64,000 nt of DNA. Origin: Pseudomonas anguilliseptica. Lineage in GTDB: Bacteria; Pseudomonadota; Gammaproteobacteria; Pseudomonadales; Pseudomonadaceae. A program made the translations under genes and the position numbers. Positions 46,403-57,039 of this stretch are shown piece after piece. Every line of letters starts with the position of its first letter. Positions within the stretch are counted from its first letter, which is position 1. Below the pieces are notes generated by a model. It was not told the origin of the DNA. It worked only from the letters and a program-made list of their open reading frames with translations, and did not search any database. The stretch covers positions 992,001-1,056,000 of the forward strand of contig NZ_JAEIOI010000001.1 of NCBI RefSeq assembly GCF_021375795.1. The letters are read 5' to 3'.

Positions 46403-47218
46403 TTAGCGTTTCAGCGAAGCCGACAGGTGCGGCTGAATGGCAGTCAGTACGGCCTTGAAGCATTTGGTGTTGCCGGCAACGATCTGACCTTTCTCCAGGA
46501 AGTCGTGGCCACCGCTGAAGTCACTGACCAGGCCGCCTGCTTCCTGAATCAGCAAGGCCCCTGCAGCCATATCCCACTCGGACAGGCCGAACTCCCAGAA
46601 GGCGTCGAAGCGGCCGGCAGCCACGTAGGCCAGGTCCAGGCTCGCTGCGCCAGCGCGGCGTACGCCGGCGGTCTGGCCGACCAGGCTGCGGAACATGCCG
46701 ATGTAGTTTTCCAGGTTTTCCATCTGGCTGTCGCGGAACGGGAAGCCGGTGCCGAGCAGGGCGCCTTCGAGGCTCTTGCGGTTACCCACGCGCAGGCGGC
46801 GACCGTTGAGGGCGGCGCCACGGCCGCGGCTGGCGGTAAATTCTTCCTGGCGAACCGGGTCGATGATCACGGCGTGCTCAAGGCGGCCACGGTATTTGCA
46901 GGCGATGCTGACGGCGTAATGCGGGATGCCACGGATAAAGTTGGTGGTGCCATCCAGTGGGTCGATGATCCACTGGTAGTCTGCGCCCTCACCGCTGCCT
47001 TCACTCAGGCCGCTTTCTTCGCCGAGGATGCCGTGGTTCGGGAAGGCTTTGCGCAGGGCCTGAATGATCAGTTGCTCGGCAGAGCGATCAATTTCAGTCA
47101 CATAGTCCTTGGCTTCTTTCTCGTCGACCGAGATGACGTCCAAGCGTTCGGTCGAGCGGAAGATCATTTCGCCGGCGCTACGGGCTGCGCGCAGCGCGAT
47201 ATTCAGCATGGGCTGCAT
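46403..47218 (-). CDS. suhB: Inositol-1-monophosphatase family protein SuhB
   Basis: The 271-residue phosphatase has GEESG, DPLDGTTNFIRG and SEWDMAAGALLI, the three metal and substrate motifs. Besides inositol monophosphatase activity, SuhB acts in ribosomal-RNA antitermination complexes and in Pseudomonas virulence control. It is divergent from trmJ. Confidence 0.95.
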   Translation of the reverse strand: MQPMLNIALRAARSAGEMIFRSTERLDVISVDEKEAKDYVTEIDRSAEQLIIQALRKAFPNHGILGEESGLSEGSGEGADYQWIIDPLDGTTNFIRGIPHYAVSIACKYRGRLEHAVIIDPVRQEEFTASRGRGAALNGRRLRVGNRKSLEGALLGTGFPFRDSQMENLENYIGMFRSLVGQTAGVRRAGAASLDLAYVAAGRFDAFWEFGLSEWDMAAGALLIQEAGGLVSDFSGGHDFLEKGQIVAGNTKCFKAVLTAIQPHLSASLKR

Positions 47219-47363
47219 GGATGTTCACCTGGGTCGTTAAAGAAAGCCGGCCATTCTAGCAGAAAAGTGCGGCGGTTGAAGTGCAACCTGCGCCTTGCGT
47301 GGCGCAAGGCGGGTTGCTTATGTAAGATTTGTCGCCTGACGTCATGCTCTGTGGGTGTTTGTG

Positions 47364-48134
47364 GTGCTGGAAAATATTCGCGTCGTGTTAGTGGGTACCA
47401 GTCATCCGGGGAATATCGGCGGCGCGGCGCGGGCCATGAAAAACATGGGCTTGTCGCAGCTGGTGCTGGTGGATCCACAGGACTTCACCAGTGATGAGGC
47501 TGTGGCGAGAGCGTCTGGGGCCACGGATATTCTGCAGGATGCGCAGGTGGTTGGCACCCTTGAGGAGGCACTGGTTGGGTGTCGCCTGGTGCTCGGCACC
47601 AGTGCCCGGGATCGGCATATTCCCTGGCCGATGCTGGAGCCGCGCGAGTGTGGTGTAACGGCTTGTGAGCAGGCGCGGCAAGGGGCTCAGGTCGCCCTGG
47701 TATTTGGTCGTGAGTATGCCGGCCTGACCAATGAGGAGCTGCAGCGCTGTCATTACCATGTGCACATTCCGTCTGATCCGACGTTCAGTTCGTTGAATCT
47801 GGCGGCGGCAGTTCAGGTGCTGGCCTACGAGGTGCGCGTGGCTTGGTTGGCGAGCGAGGGGCAGCCCCTCGCGCAGGTGTCGGTTGCCGACGAGGGTGAC
47901 GAGCCTGTGACGGCTGACGAGCTTGAATCGTTTTACCGTCACTTGGAGCAGGCGCTGGTTGAGATCGGGTTTCTTGATCCGCTCCGGCCGCGGCATTTGA
48001 TGAGCCGTCTGCGCCGTCTCTATGGGCGCAGTTCAGTCAGCAAGCTGGAAATGAATATATTGCGCGGCATCTTGACCGAGACCATCAAGGCGGCGCGCGG
48101 TGAGCACCATAAGGGGGAGAGGGCAGATGTTTGA
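47364..48134 (+). CDS. trmJ: tRNA (cytidine/uridine-2'-O)-methyltransferase TrmJ
   Basis: The 256-residue SpoU-class SPOUT methyltransferase contains [20 protein letters not shown] (motif 1), [17 protein letters not shown] (motif 2) and [16 protein letters not shown] (motif 3). It modifies position 32 of several tRNAs. GTG at 47364 gives the family start [11 protein letters not shown]; in-frame GTGs at 47355 and 47361 are alternatives. Its end overlaps cysE. Confidence 0.93.
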   Translation: MLENIRVVLVGTSHPGNIGGAARAMKNMGLSQLVLVDPQDFTSDEAVARASGATDILQDAQVVGTLEEALVGCRLVLGTSARDRHIPWPMLEPRECGVTACEQARQGAQVALVFGREYAGLTNEELQRCHYHVHIPSDPTFSSLNLAAAVQVLAYEVRVAWLASEGQPLAQVSVADEGDEPVTADELESFYRHLEQALVEIGFLDPLRPRHLMSRLRRLYGRSSVSKLEMNILRGILTETIKAARGEHHKGERADV

Positions 48135-48903
48135 GCGCATGCGAGAGGATATCCAGAGTGTGTTTCATCGCGACCCGGCGGCGCGCAATGCGTTTGAGGT
48201 GGTCACCTGCTATCCGGGCTTGCATGCCGTTTGGCTGCACCGTTTGGCGCATGCTCTGTGGGTGTCTGGTTGGAAGTGGTTGGCGCGCGTGGTATCAAAC
48301 TTCGGGCGTTGGCTGACGGGTATCGAGATCCACCCTGGAGCGAAGATCGGTCGGCGTTTCTTTATCGACCATGGTATGGGCATCGTCATTGGTGAAACGG
48401 CCGAGATTGGCAATGATGTAACGCTCTATCAGGGGGTCACCCTGGGAGGCACTAGCTGGAACAAGGGTAAACGCCACCCGACGCTGGAGGACGGTGTGGT
48501 GGTGGGGGCGGGCGCCAAGGTGCTGGGGCCGTTTACAGTCGGTGCTGGTGCCAAGATCGGCTCCAATGCGGTGGTCACCAAGGAAGTGCCGGCGGGCGCG
48601 ACAGCGGTGGGTATCCCGGGGCGGATCATTCTCAAGGTGGACGATGAGCAGGAGGCTAAGCGTCAGGCGATTGCCGAGAAGCTTGGGTTCGATGCTTATG
48701 GCGTGAGTCAGGACATGCCGGACCCGGTGGCGCGTGCCATTGGTCAGTTGCTGGATCATCTGCACGCGGTGGATGGGCGTCTGGAGGGTATGTGCGGTGC
48801 CCTCAAGTCCCTGGGCAGTGATTACTGCGCCAAAGATTTGCCGCAACTGCGTGACGAAGATTTCGCGGGCGTGGTCAAAGATGCGGACAAGCCGGCGGCC
48901 TGA
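48127..48903 (+). CDS. cysE: Serine O-acetyltransferase
   Basis: The 258-residue product has an N-terminal helical domain ([20 protein letters not shown]) followed by left-handed beta-helix hexapeptide repeats (about 60-165; [32 protein letters not shown]). It makes O-acetylserine for cysteine synthesis, upstream of the cysteine desulphurase operon. ATG 48127 overlaps trmJ by eight bases with a GGGGGAG site. Confidence 0.94.
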   Translation: MFERMREDIQSVFHRDPAARNAFEVVTCYPGLHAVWLHRLAHALWVSGWKWLARVVSNFGRWLTGIEIHPGAKIGRRFFIDHGMGIVIGETAEIGNDVTLYQGVTLGGTSWNKGKRHPTLEDGVVVGAGAKVLGPFTVGAGAKIGSNAVVTKEVPAGATAVGIPGRIILKVDDEQEAKRQAIAEKLGFDAYGVSQDMPDPVARAIGQLLDHLHAVDGRLEGMCGALKSLGSDYCAKDLPQLRDEDFAGVVKDADKPAA

Positions 48904-48977
48904 TGGTGTGAGGGGTGGTGGTTTGCTATGATGCGCGCCCCTTATGCTGCCTAATCCCGACTAACGTGCTAGGTCTT

Positions 48978-49010
48978 ATAGTTGACTTAAATGCTCGGGA
49001 ATTAGATAAT
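48978..49010 (+). promoter_or_regulatory. isc operon promoter with IscR type-1-like operator
   Basis: TTGACT (48982-48987), 17 bases and GATAAT (49005-49010) form a good promoter 32 bases before iscR. ATAGTTGACT (48978-48987) matches the left half of the IscR type-1 site perfectly, and the right half (to 49002) matches in part. Repression by Fe-S-loaded IscR is expected. Confidence 0.75.
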
Positions 49011-49042
49011 CGCAGCATATTGCGATCACGCGGTAAGCCCTT

Positions 49043-49534
49043 ATGCGATTAACCACCAAAGGCCGTTACGCCGTCACCGCCATGCTGGATTTGGCGCTGC
49101 ACGCACAGCGTGGGCCGGTGTCACTGGCTGATATTTCCGAGCGGCAGGGCATCTCCCTTTCCTATTTGGAGCAACTGTTTGCCAAGCTGCGGCGCGGCAA
49201 TCTGGTGTCCAGTGTGCGTGGGCCGGGTGGCGGTTATCAGTTGTCGCGCGACATGCGTGGTATCCAGGTTGCCGAAGTGATCGATGCGGTCAATGAGTCG
49301 GTCGATGCTACCCGCTGCCAGGGGCAAGGCGACTGTCACGCGGGTGATACCTGTCTGACCCACCATCTGTGGTGCGACCTGAGCCAGCAGATACACGAAT
49401 TCCTCAGCGGCATCAGCTTGGCTGATCTGGTAACCCGACGAGAAGTGCAGGAAGTAGCCCAGCGCCAGGATCAGCGCCGCTGCAATGGCAGGACGCCGTT
49501 TCTGGATAAGATCGAAGCGTCCGCCGTTGATTGA
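49043..49534 (+). CDS. iscR: Fe-S cluster regulator IscR
   Basis: The 163-residue Rrf2-family protein starts [19 protein letters not shown] and has a winged HTH (about 1-65; [19 protein letters not shown]). [2Fe-2S] ligands Cys92, Cys98, Cys104 and His107 lie in [16 protein letters not shown]. It represses the isc operon when loaded with a cluster. Confidence 0.96.
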   Translation: MRLTTKGRYAVTAMLDLALHAQRGPVSLADISERQGISLSYLEQLFAKLRRGNLVSSVRGPGGGYQLSRDMRGIQVAEVIDAVNESVDATRCQGQGDCHAGDTCLTHHLWCDLSQQIHEFLSGISLADLVTRREVQEVAQRQDQRRCNGRTPFLDKIEASAVD

Positions 49535-49582
49535 GCGCAAGGCGCTGGCCAGCTGGCCTGAGACCTGATTAGGAGAAAGTTG

Positions 49583-50797
49583 ATGAAATTGCCGATTTAC
49601 CTCGATTATTCCGCCACCACGCCGGTTGATCCGCGTGTTGCGCAAAAAATGAGCGAATGCCTGCTGGTTGACGGCAATTTCGGTAACCCAGCATCGCGCT
49701 CCCATGTGTTCGGCTGGAAAGCTGAGGAAGCGGTTGAGAATGCTCGCCGCCAGGTGGCTGAGCTGGTCAATGCCGATCCGCGCGAAATTGTCTGGACGTC
49801 CGGTGCTACCGAGTCCAATAACCTGGCCATCAAGGGTATTGCCGACTTCTACAAGACGAAAGGCAAGCACCTGATTACCTCGAAGATCGAGCACAAGGCG
49901 GTGCTCGACACCATGCGCCAGCTTGAGCGCGAAGGCTTCGAAGTCACCTACATTGAGCCGGGCGAAGATGGTCTGATTACTCCGGCCATGATTGAGGCCG
50001 TGCTGCGTGAGGACACCATTCTGGTGTCGGTCATGCATGTGAACAACGAAATCGGCACCATCAATGACATTGCCGCGATTGGTGAGCTGACCCGCTCGCG
50101 CGGCGTGTTCTTCCACGTTGATGCGGCGCAATCCACCGGCAAAGTGGCGATCGACCTGGAGACCCTCAAGGTCGACCTGATGTCCTTCTCTGCGCACAAG
50201 ACCTATGGTCCGAAAGGCGTCGGTGCGCTGTTCGTGCGCCGCAAGCCGCGTGTGCGTCTGGAAGCGCAGACCCATGGTGGCGGTCATGAGCGCGGCATGC
50301 GTTCCGGCACTCTGGCGACCCACCAATGTGTGGGCATGGGCGAAGCCTTCCGCATTGCCAAGGAAGAAATGGCTCAGGAAAACCAGCGCATCCTGGCCCT
50401 GCGTGAGCGCTTCTTCAAGCAGGTTGATGGTCTGGAAGAGCTGTACATCAATGGCAGCATGACCGCCCGTGTGCCGCACAACCTCAACCTCAGCTTCAAC
50501 TACGTTGAGGGCGAGTCGCTGATCATGGCGCTCAAGGATCTGGCGGTTTCCTCCGGTTCGGCTTGTACCTCGGCCTCTCTGGAGCCGTCCTACGTGTTGC
50601 GCGCCCTGGGTCGCAATGACGAGCTGGCACATAGTTCCATCCGCTTTACCTTCGGCCGCTTCACCACAGATGAAGAAGTCGATTACGCCGCGCAGAAAGT
50701 ATGCGAGGCAGTCACCAAGCTGCGCGAATTGTCGCCGCTGTGGGATATGTACAAAGACGGTGTCGACATCTCCAAGATCGAGTGGGCGGCGCACTAA
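49583..50797 (+). CDS. iscS: Cysteine desulphurase IscS
   Basis: The 404-residue PLP enzyme delivers sulphur from cysteine to IscU and to tRNA thiolation. [10 protein letters not shown] contains the PLP lysine and [14 protein letters not shown] the persulphide Cys. ATG 49583 with AGGAG eight bases upstream gives the family start [14 protein letters not shown]. It is the second gene of the isc operon. Confidence 0.97.
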   Translation: MKLPIYLDYSATTPVDPRVAQKMSECLLVDGNFGNPASRSHVFGWKAEEAVENARRQVAELVNADPREIVWTSGATESNNLAIKGIADFYKTKGKHLITSKIEHKAVLDTMRQLEREGFEVTYIEPGEDGLITPAMIEAVLREDTILVSVMHVNNEIGTINDIAAIGELTRSRGVFFHVDAAQSTGKVAIDLETLKVDLMSFSAHKTYGPKGVGALFVRRKPRVRLEAQTHGGGHERGMRSGTLATHQCVGMGEAFRIAKEEMAQENQRILALRERFFKQVDGLEELYINGSMTARVPHNLNLSFNYVEGESLIMALKDLAVSSGSACTSASLEPSYVLRALGRNDELAHSSIRFTFGRFTTDEEVDYAAQKVCEAVTKLRELSPLWDMYKDGVDISKIEWAAH

Positions 50798-50844
50798 GTA
50801 GTCGCCGAGCAAGAGCGACTCTCTGATGAGGAAGGAATACCAGC

Positions 50845-51231
50845 ATGGCTTACAGTGAAAAGGTCATTGACCATTACGAAAACCCGCGCAACGTCGGCAA
50901 GATGGATGCGGAAGACCCGGACGTCGGCACTGGCATGGTCGGCGCGCCGGCTTGCGGTGACGTGATGCGTTTGCAGATCAAGGTCAACGAGCAGGGCGTT
51001 ATCGAAGACGCCAAGTTCAAAACCTACGGCTGCGGTTCGGCAATCGCCTCCAGCTCCCTGGCCACCGAGTGGATGAAGGGCAAGACTCTGGATGAAGCCG
51101 AAACCATCAAGAACACTCAGTTGGCCGAGGAATTGGCCCTTCCGCCGGTGAAAATTCACTGCTCGGTACTCGCCGAAGACGCCATCAAGGCCGCAGTGCG
51201 CGATTACAAGCAGAAGAAAGGCTTGCTCTAA
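50845..51231 (+). CDS. iscU: Fe-S cluster scaffold IscU
   Basis: The 128-residue scaffold has Cys37 (APACGDV), Cys63 (GCGSAIASSS) and Cys106 (KIHCSVLAEDA), plus the LPPVK motif recognised by HscA. Clusters are assembled here from IscS sulphur and iron. Confidence 0.97.
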   Translation: MAYSEKVIDHYENPRNVGKMDAEDPDVGTGMVGAPACGDVMRLQIKVNEQGVIEDAKFKTYGCGSAIASSSLATEWMKGKTLDEAETIKNTQLAEELALPPVKIHCSVLAEDAIKAAVRDYKQKKGLL

Positions 51232-51243
51232 GGAGGTTTGTCG

Positions 51244-51567
51244 ATGGCTATCAGCATGACCGAAGCTGCCGCTCAGCACGTGCGTCGCTCGCTTGAGGGG
51301 CGCGGTAAGGGCGAAGGTATTCGCCTGGGTGTGCGCACCACGGGCTGTTCCGGCTTGGCCTATGTGCTGGAGTTTGTCGATGAGGCCGCCAGCGAAGATC
51401 AGGTGTTCGAGAATCATGGCGTCAAGGTGATCATCGATCCCAAGAGCCTGGTCTACCTCGATGGCACCGAGCTCGATTTCGTCAAGGAAGGGTTGAACGA
51501 AGGCTTCAAGTTCAACAACCCAAACGTGCGCGGCGAATGTGGCTGCGGCGAAAGCTTCAATATCTGA
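51244..51567 (+). CDS. iscA: A-type Fe-S carrier IscA
   Basis: The 107-residue A-type carrier has ligand cysteines in TTGCSGL (about 36) and the C-terminal ECGCGESF pair (about 99 and 101). ATG 51244 has GGAGG seven bases upstream. Confidence 0.96.
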   Translation: MAISMTEAAAQHVRRSLEGRGKGEGIRLGVRTTGCSGLAYVLEFVDEAASEDQVFENHGVKVIIDPKSLVYLDGTELDFVKEGLNEGFKFNNPNVRGECGCGESFNI

Positions 51568-51574
51568 GGCGCGT

Positions 51575-52096
51575 GTGGGCAGTCCTTGTCACTTTGCATT
51601 GTTTGACCTGCAGCCAGGCTTTCGCCTGGATCAGGAGTTGTTGGCCAGCCGTTACCGTGAGCTGGCACGGCATGTCCACCCGGACCGCTTTGCGGATGCC
51701 TCCGAGCGCGAGCAGCGCTTGGCGCTGGAGCAGTCCGCCAGCCTTAATGAAGCCTATCGGACGCTGAAGAATGCGCCGCAGCGTGCGCGTTATCTGCTGG
51801 CGCTGCGTGGCCCGGAGTTGCCGCTGGAAGTCACTGTGCAGGATCCCGGCTTTCTCATGCAGCAGATGCAGTGGCGTGAAGAGCTGGAAGAACTGCATGA
51901 GAGCGCTGATCTGGCCGGCGTGGCGCAATTCAAGCGGCGTCTGAAAGTGGCTCAGGATGAGCTCAACGAAAGTTTTGCCGTTTGTTGGGATGATGCGGCG
52001 CGGCGCGAAGAGGCCGAGCGCCTGATGCGTCGCATGCAGTTTCTCGACAAGCTCTCTCACGAGGTGCGCCAGCTGGAAGAGCGCCTCGACGATTAA
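51575..52096 (+). CDS. hscB: J-domain co-chaperone HscB
   Basis: The 173-residue product has an N-terminal J domain ([17 protein letters not shown] holds the HPD motif) and a C-terminal three-helix domain that binds IscU ([20 protein letters not shown]). It starts at GTG 51575, eight bases after iscA, giving the family start [13 protein letters not shown]. It stimulates HscA ATPase. Confidence 0.94.
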   Translation: MGSPCHFALFDLQPGFRLDQELLASRYRELARHVHPDRFADASEREQRLALEQSASLNEAYRTLKNAPQRARYLLALRGPELPLEVTVQDPGFLMQQMQWREELEELHESADLAGVAQFKRRLKVAQDELNESFAVCWDDAARREEAERLMRRMQFLDKLSHEVRQLEERLDD

Positions 52097-52144
52097 CGCT
52101 GGTATGCCCTTGCCGCGTACCTGATACCTAAGCACTGATTAATC

Positions 52145-54010
52145 ATGGCCTTACTGCAGATCGCTGAGCCCGGACAAAGCCCCCAGCCACACCAGCGTCG
52201 ACTGGCCGTGGGGATTGATCTGGGTACCACCAATTCGCTGGTCGCTGCTGTACGCAGCGGCCTGTCCGAGCCACTGGCCGATGCTGCCGGGCAGGTCATT
52301 CTGCCGTCCGCTGTGCGTTACCACGCCAATCGCACTGAGGTGGGGGAGGCGGCCAAGGCATCTGCTTCGGCTGACCCGCTGAATACCGTGTTGTCGGTCA
52401 AGCGCCTGATGGGGCGTGGCCTGGCGGATGTCAAACAGCTTGGTGAGCAGCTGCCGTACCGTTTTGTCGGCGGCGAATCGCATATGCCGTTTATCGAGAC
52501 CGTGCAGGGCCCGAAAAGCCCGGTTGAGGTCTCGGCGGATATTCTCAAGGTGCTGCGTCAGCGCGCTGAAGCGACCCTGGGTGGTGAGCTGGTCGGTGCG
52601 GTGATCACCGTGCCGGCTTATTTCGATGATTCGCAGCGTCAAGCCACCAAGGATGCTGCGCGTCTGGCCGGGCTGAATGTGCTGCGTCTGCTCAATGAGC
52701 CGACTGCCGCAGCAGTCGCTTATGGCCTGGATCAGCATGCCGAGGGCGTGGTCGCTATTTATGACCTGGGTGGCGGTACCTTCGATATTTCCGTGCTGCG
52801 TCTGACTGGCGGTGTGTTTGAAGTGCTGGCCACAGGTGGTGACAGTGCCCTGGGTGGCGATGACTTCGATCATGCAATCGCTGGCTGGATAGTTGAGCAG
52901 GCCGGTATTTCCTCTGATCTCGATCCGGCACAGCAGCGCTTGTTGCTGGAGGCTGCCTGTGTCGCCAAAGAAGCCCTGACTGACAGTGCTTCGGCAAGCC
53001 TCAGCTATGCCGGCTGGACTGGCCAGTTGAGTCGTGAGCAGTTCGATACGTTGATCGAGCCGATGCTGGCGCGCAGCCTCAAGGCCTGTCGCCGTGCAGT
53101 GCGCGATGCCGGTATTGAGCTGGATGAAGTTGAAGCCGTAGTGATGGTTGGCGGCTCCACTCGGGTGCCACGTGTGCGTCAGGCGGTTGCCGAGTTGTTC
53201 GCCCGTGAGCCGTTGACCGATATCGACCCTGATCAGGTGGTGGCCATTGGTGCGGCGATTCAGGCTGATGCCCTGGCCGGCAACAAGCGCGGCGATGGCG
53301 AAGAGTTGTTGCTGCTGGATGTGATTCCCCTGTCGCTCGGTCTGGAAACCATGGGCGGGCTGATGGAGAAGGTGATTCCGCGCAACACCACCATTCCCGT
53401 GGCGCGCGCCCAGGACTTCACCACCTATAAAGATGGTCAGACGGCCATGATGGTGCATGTACTGCAGGGTGAGCGCGAGCTGATCAGCGATTGCCGCTCG
53501 TTGGCGCGCTTTGAGTTGCGCGGTATTCCGCCAATGGTCGCCGGTGCGGCGAAGATTCGCGTGACCTTTCAGGTGGATGCCGATGGTCTGCTCAGTGTTG
53601 CTGCGCGTGAACTGGCGTCGGGCGTCGAGGCGAGCATCCAGGTCAAGCCGTCCTATGGGCTGACCGATGGTGAAATCGCCCGCATGCTGCAGGACTCCTT
53701 CAAGAACGCTGGCGATGACAAGGTCGCCCGTGTGTTGCGCGAGCAGCAGGTCGATGCTCAGCGTCTGCTGGAGGCTGTCGAGGCGGCGTTGCTGGCCGAT
53801 GGTGAGCGCCTGCTGGACGCTGATGAGCGCCTAGCAATCGAGGCGCAGATGCAGCAGTTGCGTGACTTGATGGCAGGTACTGATGGCTTGGCGATCGAGC
53901 AGCAAACCAAACGTTTGACCCAGGTGACGGATGCCTTTGCTGCGCGTCGTCTGGATGCCACGGTCAAGGCTGCATTGGCTGGCCGTAGTCTTGATGAGAT
54001 TGAGGAATAA
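52145..54010 (+). CDS. hscA: Hsp70-type chaperone HscA
   Basis: The 621-residue product has an N-terminal Hsp70 ATPase domain ([15 protein letters not shown] at 24-38, [18 protein letters not shown] motif, [14 protein letters not shown]) and a C-terminal substrate domain. With HscB it releases the cluster from IscU by recognising LPPVK. The length is normal. Confidence 0.97.
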   Translation: MALLQIAEPGQSPQPHQRRLAVGIDLGTTNSLVAAVRSGLSEPLADAAGQVILPSAVRYHANRTEVGEAAKASASADPLNTVLSVKRLMGRGLADVKQLGEQLPYRFVGGESHMPFIETVQGPKSPVEVSADILKVLRQRAEATLGGELVGAVITVPAYFDDSQRQATKDAARLAGLNVLRLLNEPTAAAVAYGLDQHAEGVVAIYDLGGGTFDISVLRLTGGVFEVLATGGDSALGGDDFDHAIAGWIVEQAGISSDLDPAQQRLLLEAACVAKEALTDSASASLSYAGWTGQLSREQFDTLIEPMLARSLKACRRAVRDAGIELDEVEAVVMVGGSTRVPRVRQAVAELFAREPLTDIDPDQVVAIGAAIQADALAGNKRGDGEELLLLDVIPLSLGLETMGGLMEKVIPRNTTIPVARAQDFTTYKDGQTAMMVHVLQGERELISDCRSLARFELRGIPPMVAGAAKIRVTFQVDADGLLSVAARELASGVEASIQVKPSYGLTDGEIARMLQDSFKNAGDDKVARVLREQQVDAQRLLEAVEAALLADGERLLDADERLAIEAQMQQLRDLMAGTDGLAIEQQTKRLTQVTDAFAARRLDATVKAALAGRSLDEIEE

Positions 54011-54012
54011 GC

Positions 54013-54354
54013 ATGCCGCAGATCATTTTTCTGCCTCACGCCATATTGTGTCCGGAAGGGCTGGTGGTTGAAGTCGAGCCAGGCACGTCGGTGCTTGAGG
54101 TGGCGCATGAGCATCACATCGAGATCGAAAGTGCCTGCGGCGGTGTCTGTGCCTGTACCACCTGTCACTGCATTATTCGTGAGGGGTTTGATTCGCTGGC
54201 CGAGGCCGATGAGCTGGAAGAGGACATGCTCGACAAGGCCTGGGGCCTTGAAGCGCAGTCGCGTCTGTCCTGTCAGGCGATTGTCGGTACTGAGGATCTG
54301 ACAGTCGAGATTCCCAAGTACTCACTCAATCACGCCGCTGAAGCACCGCACTGA
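54013..54354 (+). CDS. fdx: ISC-type [2Fe-2S] ferredoxin
   Basis: The 113-residue ferredoxin has cluster ligands in CGGVCACTTC (three Cys) and LSCQAI. It supplies electrons for cluster assembly. It starts two bases after hscA. Confidence 0.95.
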   Translation: MPQIIFLPHAILCPEGLVVEVEPGTSVLEVAHEHHIEIESACGGVCACTTCHCIIREGFDSLAEADELEEDMLDKAWGLEAQSRLSCQAIVGTEDLTVEIPKYSLNHAAEAPH

Positions 54355-54368
54355 GTTCAGGAGTTGTT

Positions 54369-54569
54369 ATGAGTCTGAAGTGGGTTGATGTTCTGGAGAT
54401 CGCCATTCAATTGGCTGAGTCCAAACCTGAGGTGGACCCTCGCTACGTGAATTTTGTTGATCTGCATAAGTGGATTCTGGCGTTGCCGGAGTTCAGTGAC
54501 GATCCGCAGCGTGGTGGTGAGAAAGTCCTGGAAGCTGTCCAGGCTGCCTGGATCGAAGAGGCCGACTGA
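54369..54569 (+). CDS. iscX: Fe-S assembly protein IscX
   Basis: This 66-residue acidic protein (LKWVDVLEIAIQLAESKPEV, DPRYVNFVDLHKWIL) binds IscS and tunes cluster synthesis. It is the last gene of the isc operon and precedes a terminator. Confidence 0.95.
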   Translation: MSLKWVDVLEIAIQLAESKPEVDPRYVNFVDLHKWILALPEFSDDPQRGGEKVLEAVQAAWIEEAD

Positions 54570-54603
54570 TACGGCTTGTGTCGCGCCCTACGCATTTAAC
54601 CGG

Positions 54604-54632
54604 AACCCGCGTATAATTCGCGGGTTTAATTT
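54604..54632 (+). terminator. Terminator of the isc operon with an embedded -10 hexamer
   Basis: Stem AACCCGCG/CGCGGGTT (54604-54626) encloses TATAATT and is followed by TAATTTTT. The loop contains a perfect TATAAT (54612-54617), which could serve as the -10 element of ndk. Confidence 0.8.
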
Positions 54633-54663
54633 TTCGCTTTAATCATTGTTTCTGGAGTTTCAC

Positions 54664-55095
54664 ATGGCTGTTCAACGCACTTTCTCCATCATCAAGCCTG
54701 ATGCCGTTGCTAAAAACGTTGTTGGCGAGATCACCACTCGTTTCGAAAAAGCCGGCCTGCGCGTCGTTGCTTCGAAAATGGTTCAACTGTCCGAGCGCGA
54801 AGCTGCTGGCTTCTACGCTGAGCACAGCGAGCGTGGCTTCTTCAAGGATCTGGTTGCATTCATGACTTCCGGTCCGGTTATCGTTCAGGTTCTGGAAGGC
54901 GAAAACGCTGTTCTGGCCAACCGTGAGCTGATGGGCGCTACCAACCCGAAAGAAGCAGCTGCCGGCACCATCCGTGCTGACTTTGCCGTTTCCATCGACG
55001 AGAACGCTGTTCACGGTTCCGATTCGGAAGCTTCCGCTGCCCGCGAAATCGCTTACTTCTTCGCTGCCACCGAAGTTTGCGCACGCATTCGCTAA
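54664..55095 (+). CDS. ndk: Nucleoside diphosphate kinase
   Basis: This 143-residue enzyme equalises NTP pools by phosphotransfer through the active His in [10 protein letters not shown] (His118). [18 protein letters not shown] is the family start. ATG 54664 follows a TGGAG site. Confidence 0.97.
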   Translation: MAVQRTFSIIKPDAVAKNVVGEITTRFEKAGLRVVASKMVQLSEREAAGFYAEHSERGFFKDLVAFMTSGPVIVQVLEGENAVLANRELMGATNPKEAAAGTIRADFAVSIDENAVHGSDSEASAAREIAYFFAATEVCARIR

Positions 55096-55118
55096 GCGAA
55101 TCGGGTGAGGGTGAAGCC

Positions 55119-56267
55119 ATGACTGCATCGACCGGTAAAATCAATCTGCTGGGGCTGACCCTGGCAGAGATGGAGCAATTCTTCGAAAGCATCGGGGAAA
55201 AGCGTTTCCGTGCCGGTCAGGTGATGAAGTGGATTCACCACTTTGGCGTCGATGATTTCGCCGCCATGAGCAATGTCGGCAAGGTCTTGCGCGAAAAGCT
55301 CGAGGCCTCTGCTGAAATCCGCGGCCCGGAAGTGGTCAGCGAAGATATTTCTACTGATGGCACGCGCAAGTGGGTTGTGCGAGTGGCGTCAGGCAGCTGT
55401 GTCGAAACCGTGTACATCCCCCAGGGCTCGCGTGGCACCTTGTGTGTGTCATCGCAAGCGGGTTGTGCACTGGATTGCAGTTTCTGCTCGACAGGCAAAC
55501 AGGGTTTCAATAGTGATCTCTCTGCTGCCGAGGTCATCGGTCAGGTGTGGATCGCCAACAAGTCGTTCGGCAGCGTGCCGGCGAAGATCGACCGTGCCAT
55601 CACCAACGTGGTAATGATGGGTATGGGCGAACCGCTGCTGAATTTCGACAACGTCGTCGCCGCCATGAAGATCATGATGGACGACCTCGGCTATGGCATT
55701 TCCAAACGCAAGGTGACGCTGTCCACCTCGGGCGTGGTGCCGATGATCGACAAGCTCGGCGAAGTGATCGATGTGTCGCTGGCGTTGTCGCTGCATGCGC
55801 CGAACGATGCACTGCGTAACCAATTGGTGCCGATCAACAAGAAGTACCCGCTGGAAATGTTGCTGGCGGCGTGCAAACGCTATGTCTCGCGTCTTGGCGA
55901 GAAGCGCGTGCTGACCATCGAGTACACCCTGCTCAAGGATGTTAACGATAAGGTCGAGCATGCTGAGGAAATGATCGCACTTCTCAAGGATGTGCCTTGC
56001 AAGATCAACCTGATTCCGTTTAATCCCTTCCCGCACTCGGGCTACGAGCGGCCGAGCAACAATGCCATCCGCCGTTTCCAGGATCTGCTGCACAAAGCCG
56101 GTCACAATGTCACCGTGCGCACTACGCGCGGCGAAGACATCGATGCGGCATGTGGTCAGTTGGTTGGCCAGGTCATGGACCGTACCCGTCGTAGTGAGCG
56201 TTATATTGCTGTGCGTGAGTTGAGTAGCGAGGCCGAAACGCCAAGTTCCGCCGCCAATCGAACCTGA
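55119..56267 (+). CDS. rlmN: 23S rRNA/tRNA A2503/A37 C2-methyltransferase RlmN
   Basis: The 382-residue radical-SAM enzyme has the cluster motif [15 protein letters not shown] and SAM-binding [13 protein letters not shown] late Cys (DAACGQL) forms the methylation thiol adduct. ATG 55119 gives a normal-length protein; an upstream frame to 55077 enters ndk. Confidence 0.96.
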   Translation: MTASTGKINLLGLTLAEMEQFFESIGEKRFRAGQVMKWIHHFGVDDFAAMSNVGKVLREKLEASAEIRGPEVVSEDISTDGTRKWVVRVASGSCVETVYIPQGSRGTLCVSSQAGCALDCSFCSTGKQGFNSDLSAAEVIGQVWIANKSFGSVPAKIDRAITNVVMMGMGEPLLNFDNVVAAMKIMMDDLGYGISKRKVTLSTSGVVPMIDKLGEVIDVSLALSLHAPNDALRNQLVPINKKYPLEMLLAACKRYVSRLGEKRVLTIEYTLLKDVNDKVEHAEEMIALLKDVPCKINLIPFNPFPHSGYERPSNNAIRRFQDLLHKAGHNVTVRTTRGEDIDAACGQLVGQVMDRTRRSERYIAVRELSSEAETPSSAANRT

Positions 56268-56280
56268 GGGGAGGATACCC

Positions 56281-57039
56281 ATGACCTTGCGTCCCGCGTT
56301 ATTGCTGTTGGCCGCCAGTCTGTTAGCCGGTTGCGTCACGACCGGTAATGTTGACCCAATGAAAACCGGCAAGGGCCGTGAAGAAGCCCGTGATGCTTAT
56401 GTGCAACTGGGTATTGGGTATCTGCAGCAAGGGGAAACCGAACGCGCCAAGGTTCCGCTGAAAAAGGCGCTGGAACTCGACTCCTCAAATGCGGATGCGC
56501 ATGCCGCACTGGCTCTGGTCTTCCAGATCGAGATGGAGCCGAAACTGGCTGATGAGCATTTTCGCAAGGCCATTTCACAGCGGCGTGATGATGCCCGTCT
56601 GCTGAATAATTACGGCAGCTTCTTGTTCGAGCAAAAGCGTTATCAGGAGGCGATGGAGCGTTATACCCAGGCGGCTCAGGACAACCTGTACCCCGAGCGG
56701 TCGCGGGTTTTTGAAAACCTGGGTTTGACTGCCCTGCAGTTGCAACAGCGCGAACATGCCAAGGCTTATTTCGAACGCTCTCTGCGTTTGAACAGTCGTC
56801 AACCCCGTGCGTTGATGGAAATGGCCCTGCTGTCTTTCGAGGATAAGCAGTTCGTTCCGGCCCGCAGTTATTACGAGAGCTATCTGCTTCTGGCGCCCCA
56901 TGATGCGCGCAGCCTGTTGCTTGGCGTGCGCTTGGCGAAGGTGTTTGAGGAGCGCGACAATGCCGCGAGCCTCGGTCTGCAGTTGAAACGGCTTTATCCG
57001 GGTACCCCGGAATATCAGCAATACCTGTCGGAGCAATGA
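56281..57039 (+). CDS. pilF: Type IV pilus biogenesis/stability lipoprotein PilF (PilW)
   Basis: The 252-residue lipoprotein has lipobox LLAGC (Cys18) and about six TPR repeats (AYVQLGIGYLQQGETERAK, NADAHAALALVFQIEMEP). PilF pilots secretin PilQ to the outer membrane. Its stop overlaps the rodZ start (ATGA). Confidence 0.93.
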   Translation: MTLRPALLLLAASLLAGCVTTGNVDPMKTGKGREEARDAYVQLGIGYLQQGETERAKVPLKKALELDSSNADAHAALALVFQIEMEPKLADEHFRKAISQRRDDARLLNNYGSFLFEQKRYQEAMERYTQAAQDNLYPERSRVFENLGLTALQLQQREHAKAYFERSLRLNSRQPRALMEMALLSFEDKQFVPARSYYESYLLLAPHDARSLLLGVRLAKVFEERDNAASLGLQLKRLYPGTPEYQQYLSEQ

